From contig NZ_VBSB01000015.1 of the NCBI RefSeq assembly GCF_013337765.1, positions 248,001 through 312,000 of the forward strand: a DNA stretch of 64,000 bases. Reading direction: 5' to 3'. The notes beneath the pieces were generated by a model. It did no database searches and was not told the origin of the DNA. It worked only from the letters and a program-made list of their open reading frames with translations. Position 1 is the first letter of the stretch. The number at the start of each line of letters is the position of its first letter. A program made the translations under genes and the position numbers. Positions 41,383-48,633 of the stretch are shown piece after piece. The stretch comes from Mycolicibacterium sphagni. Its GTDB lineage: Bacteria; Actinomycetota; Actinomycetes; Mycobacteriales; Mycobacteriaceae.

Positions 41383-42450
41383 CTACAGCGAACACCCGAC
41401 CAGCACGGGTTCGGGCACCAGCGTGATTCCAAACACGTCGTGCACGCCGTCACGGACGGTGCGCGCCAGCGCCAGCACGTCGGTCGTGGTCGCGCTGCCG
41501 CGGTTGGTCAGAGCAAGCGCGTGTTTTGTCGACAATCGGCACGGCGCGGCGTCGGTGCCCGGATAGCCCTTGCCGAAGCCGGCCTGTTCGACCAGCCAGC
41601 CGGCGGCCAGCTTGATCCCGTCTGGCGCCGGGTAGTGCGGCACCGCGTCGTCTCGACGGGCCTGGAGTTCGTCGAATCGATCCGCGGGCACGACGGGGTT
41701 GGTGAAGAACGACCCGACGCTCCACGTGTCGTGGTCGGCGGCGTCGAGCACCATGCCTTTGCGAGCCCGCAATCCCAGCACGGTGGCACGCACCTCGGCG
41801 GGCCGGGCCCGCTCACCCACTTGCACATCGAGGGCGCCGGTCAGCTCGCCGTACCGCAGCGGCGCCGAGCGTCCGGTGTCGTCGAGGGCGAACTCCACCT
41901 CGAGCACTACCGCATCCGAGGAGTTCTTCAGGTCGCTGTGCCGGTACCCCAGCCCGAGTTCGCCGGCTGGCACCCAGCGCACCTGCGAACTTCGGCGGTC
42001 CAGCAGCCGAACCCGCGTCAGGTAGTCGGCCACCTCGACGCCGTAGGCGCCGACGTTTTGCACAGGGGTGGCACCGGCCGAGCCGGGAATCCCGGACAGG
42101 CATTCCAACCCGCCCAATCCGGCCGCCACGGCAGCGACCACGACGTCGTCCCAGACGGCGCCGGCTTCGGCGCGCAGCAGGCCACCGTCGAGACCGACAG
42201 TCTGGTTGGCCAGCCGGACGACCGTCAGATCGGTGAGATCATCGGCGATCACGACGTTGGAGCCGCCGGCCAAGACCAGCACCGGACCGTCGGCCGCGTG
42301 GTCGACGGCGCCCAGAGCCGCCACGATCTGCTCGGAAGTGGTGCAGGTGATGACGCGGCGCGCAATCGGGCCGACGCGCAGGGTGGTCAACGGCGCCAGC
42401 GGGACGTTGTCGGCAACCGCCGCGCCGCCGTGCTCCTGCCGTACTGCCAC
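41383..42450 (-). CDS. murB: UDP-N-acetylenolpyruvoylglucosamine reductase
   Basis: A 355-residue FAD enzyme that makes UDP-MurNAc. The FAD-binding N-domain contains PLAPLTTLRVGPIARR, VLVLAGGSNVVIAD and ECLSGIPGSAGATPVQNVGAYG; the C-domain has SVGSFFTNPVV and AGWLVEQAGFGKGYPG. The GTG at 42450 is chosen over the GTG at 42471 because the latter leaves only 5 bp to the divergent ATG, and a -10 hexamer sits at the right distance for a leaderless transcript. Confidence 0.95.
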   Translation of the reverse strand: MAVRQEHGGAAVADNVPLAPLTTLRVGPIARRVITCTTSEQIVAALGAVDHAADGPVLVLAGGSNVVIADDLTDLTVVRLANQTVGLDGGLLRAEAGAVWDDVVVAAVAAGLGGLECLSGIPGSAGATPVQNVGAYGVEVADYLTRVRLLDRRSSQVRWVPAGELGLGYRHSDLKNSSDAVVLEVEFALDDTGRSAPLRYGELTGALDVQVGERARPAEVRATVLGLRARKGMVLDAADHDTWSVGSFFTNPVVPADRFDELQARRDDAVPHYPAPDGIKLAAGWLVEQAGFGKGYPGTDAAPCRLSTKHALALTNRGSATTTDVLALARTVRDGVHDVFGITLVPEPVLVGCSL

Positions 42451-42458
42451 GGCCCGTA

Positions 42459-42468
42459 ACGGTAGCCT
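42459..42468. promoter_or_regulatory. interlocked divergent -10 elements for murB and the DUF2505 gene
   Basis: TAGCCT (42463-42468) on the plus strand is a TANNNT -10 with 8 nt to the DUF2505 ATG. On the minus strand TACCGT (42464-42459) is a TANNNT -10 with 8 nt to the murB GTG. The hexamers share two base pairs. Both spacings fit leaderless mRNAs, which are common in mycobacteria. No -35 is needed for this promoter class. Confidence 0.55.
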
Positions 42469-42476
42469 CACCAGCT

Positions 42477-42983
42477 ATGCCGCGTTCATTCGACATGGCC
42501 ACCGATTACGAGGGCAGCGTCGAACAGGTGCACCAGGCATTCCTCGACAAGCAGTACTGGTTGGCCCGGCTCGCCGATTCCGGCGCCGACGACGCGACGC
42601 TCAACTCGATCCGAGTGACCCCCGACGGTGGCGTCGAGGTGACCACCACCCAGGTGCTGCGGGCCGACCGGTTGCCTGCCGTCGTCACCCAGTTCCACCA
42701 CGGCGATCTGGAAATCCGCCGCGCGGAAAGCTGGACCGCGCTGGTGGGCGGCCAAGCCGAGGCCGCCGTGAGTGGCAGCATCCCCGGGGCGCCGGTGACC
42801 TTGACCGGAAGTGCTCAGCTGGCACCCGCAGAGTTGCGGGCGCACTTGGCTTTTCGGGCCACCGTCGAGGTGCGGATCCCGCTGGTCGGCGGCAAGGTGG
42901 AGAACTTCATCGGCAATCAGCTGGTCGACCTGCTGATCGCCGAACAGCGGTTCACCACCATGTGGATCGCCGAAAACGGCTGA
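42477..42983 (+). CDS. DUF2505 protein (first of tandem pair)
   Basis: A 168-residue START/Bet v1-like protein of DUF2505 with MATDYEGSVEQVHQAFLDKQYW at the front and the signature VRIPLVGGKVENFIGNQLVDLL near the end. It is the paralogue of the next gene, 21 bp downstream. Synteny matches Rv0481c. START-like folds usually bind lipids or hydrophobic ligands, so a lipid-related role is possible; function unknown. Confidence 0.88.
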   Translation: MPRSFDMATDYEGSVEQVHQAFLDKQYWLARLADSGADDATLNSIRVTPDGGVEVTTTQVLRADRLPAVVTQFHHGDLEIRRAESWTALVGGQAEAAVSGSIPGAPVTLTGSAQLAPAELRAHLAFRATVEVRIPLVGGKVENFIGNQLVDLLIAEQRFTTMWIAENG

Positions 42984-43004
42984 CGCCGCAGGTACGGTTG
43001 CCTC

Positions 43005-43517
43005 ATGTCCCGCCGCATGGACTACGTCATCGGACTCGACAAACCCGTGGCTGATCTCTATCAGAGCTTCACCAGCCGCGAGTATTGGGAAGACCTGATC
43101 GCCGAACACCAAAAGCACACCGATTGCGAGCTCACCCGGTTCGATTCCGACGAGAGCGGCACCGACATCGTGTTCACCCACACGGTGTCGCGCAGGGATA
43201 TGCCGTCATTGGTGGCCCCCATGGTTCCGTTGCGGCTCACTATCACCCGCGAACAGCATTTCGCCCCGTTCGACACCGCGAAGAACTCGGCCGACGGGCA
43301 CTACCGGGCGCTGGTGCCCGCCGCCCCGCTGCACTTCGACGGAACCTACGTGCTGCAGCACACCCCCGAGGGCAGTGAGCTACGGCTGCGCAGCCTGTGC
43401 AAGGTCAACGTGCCACTGGTCGGCGGCAAGATCGAACAGTGGGTGTGCGACGGCCTGCGCGGATTATTCGACAGCGAACGGGATTTCACCCGCGACTGGA
43501 TCGCCGGCCATTACTAG
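43005..43517 (+). CDS. DUF2505 protein (second of tandem pair)
   Basis: A 170-residue DUF2505 protein with the same architecture as its upstream neighbour: MDYVIGLDKPVADLYQSFTSREYW at the front and the signature VNVPLVGGKIEQWVCDGLRGLF near the end. The two align over their full length, pointing to tandem duplication. A methyltransferase frame begins across its stop codon. Function unknown. Confidence 0.88.
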   Translation: MSRRMDYVIGLDKPVADLYQSFTSREYWEDLIAEHQKHTDCELTRFDSDESGTDIVFTHTVSRRDMPSLVAPMVPLRLTITREQHFAPFDTAKNSADGHYRALVPAAPLHFDGTYVLQHTPEGSELRLRSLCKVNVPLVGGKIEQWVCDGLRGLFDSERDFTRDWIAGHY

Positions 43518-44295
43518 ACCGCCCCGCCCGGTCGGCGTTCCGACCCGCGGCACCACCAACGCCAATCGGCTGCGGCGGGCCGACCGCTGGCTGGTGAACT
43601 CGTTACGGGTGCGCGCCGCACTGGAATCGACCGCCGAACCGGTGATCGTCGATCTGGGCTACGGCCGATTGCCCGTCACCACACTGGAACTGGCGGCACG
43701 GTTGCGCGCGGTACGCGCCGACATCCGGGTGGTCGGACTGGAGATCGATCCGCAGCGGGTGGTACCGGGCGTCGACGGCGTCGAATTCGGAGTCGGTGGC
43801 TTCGAACTCGCCGGATTGCATCCGGTTCTGGTGCGCGCGTTCAACGTCCTGCGCCAGTACCCCGAGGACGCGGTGGACCGGGCGTGGGCGGAAATGCGAG
43901 CGCGGCTGGCACCGGGCGGACTGATCCTCGACGGCACCTGCGACGAGCTCGGCAGGCGCTGCTGCTGGGTGCTGCTGGATCGCGACGGTCCGGTGAGCCT
44001 GACCCTGGCGTGCGACCCGCGGCATATCGAGCGCCCGTCAGATCTGGCCGAGCGGCTACCGAAAGTTCTTATCCACCATAATGTTCCGGGCCAACCCATC
44101 CACACCCTGCTGTCGTCGGCGGATCGCGCCTGGGCGACTTCAGCCGGTCATTCGGTGTTCGGCCCGCGGGACCGCTGGCGCGCCATGCTCACCGAGCTGC
44201 GCGCGTCCGGAGTTCCGATCGAGCCGCAGCGGCGCAATGCCCGCGATGCGGTGCTGACGGTGCCCTGGTCGACGGTGGCGCCGCACGTAAGCTGA
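43510..44295 (+). CDS. SAM-dependent methyltransferase-like protein (start uncertain)
   Basis: A protein of about 261 residues of the class I methyltransferase fold. Motif I is VIVDLGYGRLPVTTLELA, followed by IRVVGLEIDPQRV, LVRAFNVLRQYPEDAVDRAW and LAPGGLILDGTCDELG. No ATG, GTG or TTG lies in frame between 43378 and the conserved domain. The ATT at 43510 overlaps the DUF2505 stop (ATTACTAG) and gives a natural N-terminus (TRPPRPVGVPTRGTTNANRL). GTG 43375 would overlap the upstream gene by 143 bp. The substrate is unknown. Confidence 0.8.
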   Translation: MTRPPRPVGVPTRGTTNANRLRRADRWLVNSLRVRAALESTAEPVIVDLGYGRLPVTTLELAARLRAVRADIRVVGLEIDPQRVVPGVDGVEFGVGGFELAGLHPVLVRAFNVLRQYPEDAVDRAWAEMRARLAPGGLILDGTCDELGRRCCWVLLDRDGPVSLTLACDPRHIERPSDLAERLPKVLIHHNVPGQPIHTLLSSADRAWATSAGHSVFGPRDRWRAMLTELRASGVPIEPQRRNARDAVLTVPWSTVAPHVS

Positions 44296-44299
44296 CGGC

Positions 44300-45121
44300 A
44301 TGCGGATTGCGCTGGCCCAATTGCTCTCGGACGCTGACCCTGCGGTGAACCTCAAGCTGGTCGAGGAGTACACCCGCCGTGCTGCGGACGCCGGTGCCCG
44401 ACTGGTCACGTTCCCCGAAGGCATGATGTGCCGGTTCGGCGTCCCGCTGGCGCCGGTGGCCGAACCTCTGGACGGACCGTGGGCCGACGAGGTGCGGCGC
44501 ATCGCGCACAGCTCCGGGATCACGGTGCTGGCCGGCATGTTCACCCCGGTTCCCGACGGCCGGGTCACCAACACGGTGCTGGCCGTCGGCCCAGATGTCG
44601 ACGCGCACTACGACAAGATCCACATGTACGACGCATTCGGGTTTGCTGAATCCGAGGCGGTGGCGGCCGGCCGCGAGCCGGTGGTGATCACCGTCGACGG
44701 TGTCCGGGTCGGAATCACCCTGTGCTACGACATCCGCTTTCCCGCCCTGTACACCGAGCTCGCCGACCGCGGAGCACAACTGATCACCGTCCACGCGTCG
44801 TGGGGTGCCGGGCCCGGCAAGCTGGAGCAGTGGACCCTGCTGGCCCGGGCTCGTGCCCTGGATTCGACGTGTTTTGTGGCCGCGGTCGACCAGGGCTATC
44901 CGGGCGACGAGATGGCCAGCGCGTCCAAAGCGCCGACCGGTGTGGGCGGCAGCCTGGTGGCGTCCCCGCTCGGTGAGGTGGTGGCGTCCGCCGGCGACGA
45001 TCCGCAGTTGGTGGTGGCCGATATCGACATCGATCGGGTCGCACCGGTGCGGGAAATGCTCGGGGTGCTGCGTAACCGCTCAGAGTTCGCTCAGGCTGAT
45101 AAGGCAGAATCGCCCCGGTGA
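44300..45121 (+). CDS. nitrilase-superfamily carbon-nitrogen hydrolase
   Basis: A 273-residue enzyme with the complete Glu-Lys-Cys triad: E40 (LVTFPEGMM), K106 (AHYDKIHMYDAFG) and C142 (GITLCYDIRFPALY). The layout matches Nit1/Nit2-like omega-amidases or deaminated-glutathione amidases. Synteny matches Rv0480c. Starts 4 bp after the methyltransferase stop and overlaps the DUF2993 gene by 4 bp (GTGA). Substrate not proven. Confidence 0.93.
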   Translation: MRIALAQLLSDADPAVNLKLVEEYTRRAADAGARLVTFPEGMMCRFGVPLAPVAEPLDGPWADEVRRIAHSSGITVLAGMFTPVPDGRVTNTVLAVGPDVDAHYDKIHMYDAFGFAESEAVAAGREPVVITVDGVRVGITLCYDIRFPALYTELADRGAQLITVHASWGAGPGKLEQWTLLARARALDSTCFVAAVDQGYPGDEMASASKAPTGVGGSLVASPLGEVVASAGDDPQLVVADIDIDRVAPVREMLGVLRNRSEFAQADKAESPR

Positions 45122-46062
45122 CAAACCCGCCACAAGGCCCGAACCATCCCGTCGGCCCCGGCGACCCGACAACCCCGGCGTGGCCAGCGGCCCCGGGGCA
45201 GGGCACACCCACCGAGTACATCCCGCGCCCGGTCGATCCGCCGACGCAGCAGTTCGCCCATGTCCCGCCACCGGCACCTCCCGCTCAAACGGCACCACCG
45301 ACACCGTCGGAGGAGCCCGAGGAACCCAAGCGGGGATTCCTGCGCGACCCGCTGACGATCGTCCTGTCGCTGATCATCGTCGTGGCAGTGGTGATCGCCG
45401 GACTGCTGGGCACCGAGCTCTACGTGCGCCACGTAGCCGACACCGTGGTGTCCAGGGCGGTGTCCTGCGTGGTGCAGGACCAGACCAAGGTCTCGTTCGG
45501 CGTCCGCCCGTTCCTGCTGCAGCACCTCACGAAGCACTACAACGACATCTCCGTGCAGACCGCGGGCAACCAGATCCGTCAGGCCAAGGGCATGAAGCTC
45601 GACCTGCTGCTCGATGACGTCCGGATCAACCAGACGGCCGACTCGGCAGGGACCATGGGCTCGCTGGATGCCAACATCAGCTGGTCCAGCGACGGCATCA
45701 AGCAGACCGTGCAGGACGCCATCCCGTTCCTGGGCAGTCTGGTCAGCGGGGTGACGACCTCCCCCTCGGACGGCACCATCGAGCTGCAGGGCGGCCTGGG
45801 CACCGTGATCGTCAAACCGGCGGTGGCCAACAACAACCTGACCCTGCAGGTGGTCAGCCTGACCGGGCTGGGGTTCATGCTGCCGAAGGAATCGGTGCAG
45901 CCGGCGCTGGACGCATTCATGAGCACACTGACCAAGAACCTGCCGATGGGCATTCACGCCGACAGCGTGGCGGTCACCGACGAAGGCGTCACCGCCAAGT
46001 TCGTCACCCGCAACGCGACGATCCCCAACGGCCAGCAGGATCCCTGCTTCGCCGGGGTCTAG
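45118..46062 (+). CDS. DUF2993 membrane-anchored protein
   Basis: A 314-residue protein. A cytoplasmic Pro-rich N-terminus (about 1-75) precedes one membrane helix (about 80-100, TIVLSLIIVVAVVIAGLLGT) and an exported DUF2993 domain (VADTVVSRAVSCVVQDQTKVSFG; ISVQTAGNQIRQAKG). DUF2993 includes LmeA-type lipid-binding proteins of the mycobacterial envelope, so a lipid-handling role is plausible. GTG start coupled to the nitrilase stop. Synteny matches Rv0479c. Confidence 0.9.
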   Translation: MTNPPQGPNHPVGPGDPTTPAWPAAPGQGTPTEYIPRPVDPPTQQFAHVPPPAPPAQTAPPTPSEEPEEPKRGFLRDPLTIVLSLIIVVAVVIAGLLGTELYVRHVADTVVSRAVSCVVQDQTKVSFGVRPFLLQHLTKHYNDISVQTAGNQIRQAKGMKLDLLLDDVRINQTADSAGTMGSLDANISWSSDGIKQTVQDAIPFLGSLVSGVTTSPSDGTIELQGGLGTVIVKPAVANNNLTLQVVSLTGLGFMLPKESVQPALDAFMSTLTKNLPMGIHADSVAVTDEGVTAKFVTRNATIPNGQQDPCFAGV

Positions 46063-46072
46063 AGGCCGTCCG

Positions 46073-46747
46073 CTAAAGCCCGTCCAGGACAGCACGCGTT
46101 CCGGACAATCCGAGCCGGGTCGCGCCCGCGTCGAGCATCGCCACCGCATGTTCGGCAGTGCGGATACCGCCACTGGCCTTGACGCCCAGCCGACCGCCGA
46201 CGGTGCCCGCCATGATCTCGACGGCGATCACCGATGCGCCGCCGGCCGGATGAAAGCCGGTGGAGGTCTTGACGAAATCGGCGCCGGATTCTTCGGCGGC
46301 CCGGCACGCCGCCACCAATGTCGCTTCGTTGCCAAGGCTGAGCAGAGCGGCGGATTCGACGATGACCTTCAGCACCGCACCGGGCACCGCGGCCCGGACC
46401 GTCGCGATATCGGCGGCCACATCCGCGACGTTCCCGGCGAGCGCGGCCCCGACGTCGATGACCATATCGATCTCGCCGGCGCCGGATTCGACGGCAGCCG
46501 CGGCCTCGCGGGCCTTGATGGCCGGGAGGTGCTTGCCGGACGGGAATCCCGCGACGGCGGCGATGACGAGGCCTTCGGGATGCGCGCCAACCGCCTTGTG
46601 TGCGACGGAAATCATCGATGGCGATACACACACCGCGAAGACCCCGAGATCGGCGGCCTCCGCGACGAGCGCGGCCACGTCAGCCTCGGTGGCCTCGGGT
46701 TTGAGCAGGGTGTGGTCGACCAGGGCGGCCACCTCGGCGCGCAGCAC
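46073..46747 (-). CDS. deoC: deoxyribose-phosphate aldolase
   Basis: A 224-residue TIM-barrel aldolase that splits 2-deoxyribose-5-phosphate. The Schiff-base lysine is in GADFVKTSTGFHPAGG, and the second lysine is in VKASGGIRTAEHAVAML. DHTLLKPEATEADV is the standard N-terminus. GTG start shares one base with the upstream gene's stop (TAGTG). Synteny matches Rv0478. Confidence 0.96.
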   Translation of the reverse strand: MLRAEVAALVDHTLLKPEATEADVAALVAEAADLGVFAVCVSPSMISVAHKAVGAHPEGLVIAAVAGFPSGKHLPAIKAREAAAAVESGAGEIDMVIDVGAALAGNVADVAADIATVRAAVPGAVLKVIVESAALLSLGNEATLVAACRAAEESGADFVKTSTGFHPAGGASVIAVEIMAGTVGGRLGVKASGGIRTAEHAVAMLDAGATRLGLSGTRAVLDGL

Positions 46748-47139
46748 TAGAACGGCTCGTCCAGGCCGCCGGGGTTGCAGCCGGCCTGCGTCATCGTCTG
46801 GTCGTCGACGACCGGCCGGAACGGTTCCAGATTCCAGCTGGTCTTGCCGGGCTGGCCGAACTCGGCGAAACGGAAGTGGCAGACGAACTGATCACGCATG
46901 CCTGGCAGGTCGGCGTCGGGCGCCAGCGCCAGCACCTCGCCCCAGGCCTCGTCGATTTCCGACGGGGGTTTCAGCAGCTGCGCGGCAGCCTGCCGACCGG
47001 CCGGGGTGGGGTACACCCGCAGGCTTTTCAGATCGCCCCAGTTCGTCCATGTGACGTGATCGATGAACGGCGGCGCGGGCGTGGTGTCGGCCCCGGCGGG
47101 GGCGGCCAGGCTCAGTCCGGCAGAGGCGATGACGAGCAT
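46747..47139 (-). CDS. secreted DUF2599 protein (start possibly upstream)
   Basis: A 130-residue exported protein with a hydrophobic signal region (LVIASAGLSLAAPAGADT) and a DUF2599-like domain: WGDLKSLRVYPTPAGR, MRDQFVCHFRFAE, GKTSWNLEPFRPVVDD and a second Cys in QAGCNPG (likely disulfide). As drawn it lacks the basic n-region. An in-frame CTG at 47166 overlapping the upstream TGA would add ARVRLAA-type residues and complete the signal peptide. Synteny matches Rv0477. Confidence 0.82.
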   Translation of the reverse strand: MLVIASAGLSLAAPAGADTTPAPPFIDHVTWTNWGDLKSLRVYPTPAGRQAAAQLLKPPSEIDEAWGEVLALAPDADLPGMRDQFVCHFRFAEFGQPGKTSWNLEPFRPVVDDQTMTQAGCNPGGLDEPF

Positions 47140-47162
47140 CGCTGCCAGACGAACGCGTGCGC

Positions 47163-47444
47163 TCAGCGCGACTTCCCCTGGACCTCAAGCAGCTTGGGCC
47201 GGACGTCCACCAGATAGACGCCGGAGGCCACGGCAGCGATCGCCACACCGGTGACACCCAGGAACAGCGACAACAGCCCCGCGACACCGAGGATCACCAG
47301 CCACACCGGCTTGGTGAGCTTCTCGGCCGCGGCGTAAGCATCAGTCCGCTGCATCGCCGCGTGGACGAACGCGTAGATGGTCACCGCGGTGACCATCCAG
47401 AACACGACGTCAAGAACAAGACCCGCCACACCTTGCAGCATCAC
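47163..47444 (-). CDS. DUF2516 small membrane protein
   Basis: A 93-residue protein with two or three membrane segments (about 6-28, 46-75) of the DUF2516 family: VFWMVTAVTIYAFVHAAMQR and KPVWLVILGVAGLLSLFLG. It precedes the DUF2599 gene and deoC on the same strand, probably in one operon. Synteny matches Rv0476. Function unknown. Confidence 0.9.
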   Translation of the reverse strand: MMLQGVAGLVLDVVFWMVTAVTIYAFVHAAMQRTDAYAAAEKLTKPVWLVILGVAGLLSLFLGVTGVAIAAVASGVYLVDVRPKLLEVQGKSR

Positions 47445-47481
47445 AACTACAAGCGTAGGCGGGTCTTGTCCCTAGACGAAA

Positions 47482-48087
47482 TTACTTCTGGGTGACCTTC
47501 TTGGCCGGAGCCTTCTTGGCCGGAGCCTTCTTGGCGGCAGCCTTGGCCGGAGCGGCCTTCTTGGCCGGAGCCTTCTTGGCCGGAGCCTTGGCCGGGGCCT
47601 TCTTGGCCGGCAGGTCGACGCCCACCAGCTTGGCGGCCCGCTCACCGACTGCGCGGGTCTGCGACGAGACGTTGCCCAGCGCTTCCTGGGTCAGCTCGAC
47701 AGCCTGGTCGACGTAGCCCTCGGCACGAGCGGCGACGTCCTTGATCTCGGGCTGGTTGCGCAGGCGCTCGAGGGCGGCCTCGCCACGCTCGACGAGGCTG
47801 TTGTAGGTCGCGGTGGCGGACTCGACGTAGCCCTCAGCAGCCTTACGCAGCTCCTCGGTGGACAGCTTGCCGCGCAGTTCCTCGGCGCGGGCAGGCAGGT
47901 CTTCCTGCAGCTTGGTCAGGGCCGCGCGACGCTCTTCGACGCGGGTGCTGGCCTCGGAACGGGCGTCTTCGGCGCGATCGCGCAGAGTCGCCAGGATCTC
48001 GTTGACGGTGGCCAGGGCCAGATCGGCGGCGCCGACAGCAGCGAGCAGCGGGGCCTTCAGGTCTTCTACGTTGGTGTTCTCAGCCAT
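47482..48087 (-). CDS. hbhA: heparin-binding haemagglutinin HbhA
   Basis: A 201-residue surface adhesin. A short N-terminal hydrophobic patch precedes a long coiled-coil (about 35-155) rich in Glu/Arg/Ala heptads, and the C-terminus carries KKAPAKKAP-type Lys/Ala/Pro repeats (about 158-200) that bind heparan sulfate and are methylated in M. tuberculosis (established for Rv0475). Preceded by a strong AAAGGAG Shine-Dalgarno. The repeat DNA at 47490-47610 is coding, not a satellite. Confidence 0.95.
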   Translation of the reverse strand: MAENTNVEDLKAPLLAAVGAADLALATVNEILATLRDRAEDARSEASTRVEERRAALTKLQEDLPARAEELRGKLSTEELRKAAEGYVESATATYNSLVERGEAALERLRNQPEIKDVAARAEGYVDQAVELTQEALGNVSSQTRAVGERAAKLVGVDLPAKKAPAKAPAKKAPAKKAAPAKAAAKKAPAKKAPAKKVTQK

Positions 48088-48150
48088 GTCATGGCTCCTT
48101 TCAGATTTGGAATCAGTTGTCAGTTAACGGAATTCAGGGCTGGTCTGTTG

Positions 48151-48543
48151 TTACTCAGTCGACAGCTCCTCACGGGCAGCTTCGTTCTGCTGACAGAACG
48201 ACGTGTAGATGTCGAGCAGCACCTGCTTCTGACGCTCGGTGATCACGGTGTCTCCGATGATCGCGTCGTGCACCTGGCTCGGCTCTCCGGGCTCGAGCAT
48301 CCCTGCGCGGATGTAGAGCACCTCAGCCGACAGTCGCAGCGCCTTGGCAATCTGGCTCAGTACCTCCGCAGAGGGTTTCCGCAGACCTCGTTCGATCTGG
48401 CTGAGGTACGGATTGCTGACACCGGCCTTCTCGGCCAACTGTCGCACCGAGACCTGAGCGGCTTCACGCTGCGCCCTGATGAAGCCGCCGATGTCATGCG
48501 CAGCGGTGGCCACCACGGCCTGAAGATCGCCGTCTTGCGCCAT
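48151..48543 (-). CDS. XRE-family transcriptional regulator upstream of hbhA
   Basis: A 130-residue regulator. The HTH spans about 25-55 (VSVRQLAEKAGVSNPYLSQIERGLRKPSAEVL), with a C-terminal helical part (LSAEVLYIRAGMLEPG; ITERQKQVLLDIYTSF). Synteny matches Rv0474. A good Shine-Dalgarno (GGAGG) sits upstream of the ATG, and an inverted repeat about 57 bp upstream may be its own operator. Confidence 0.92.
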   Translation of the reverse strand: MAQDGDLQAVVATAAHDIGGFIRAQREAAQVSVRQLAEKAGVSNPYLSQIERGLRKPSAEVLSQIAKALRLSAEVLYIRAGMLEPGEPSQVHDAIIGDTVITERQKQVLLDIYTSFCQQNEAAREELSTE

Positions 48544-48599
48544 GGTTCACCTCCAGTCGCGTTGGGTATCCGGTGCGTACGGACGCCACACTACGTGGG

Positions 48600-48621
48600 G
48601 GTGCTAACTTTTGCAAGCACC
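48600..48621. promoter_or_regulatory. candidate operator of the XRE regulator
   Basis: GGTGCT (48600-48605) and AGCACC (48616-48621) are perfect inverted arms around AACTTTTGCA. The site lies between the end of the DUF445 gene and the XRE gene start, in promoter position for the latter, consistent with autoregulation. Confidence 0.4.
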
Positions 48622-48633
48622 TGCTAGCGCAGG

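Noticed and set aside
47490..47610. Short regularly spaced DNA repeat, first suspected to be a tandem array or CRISPR-like
   Set aside because: The units encode the Lys/Ala/Pro repeats of HbhA; spacing is codon-based and there are no unique spacers.
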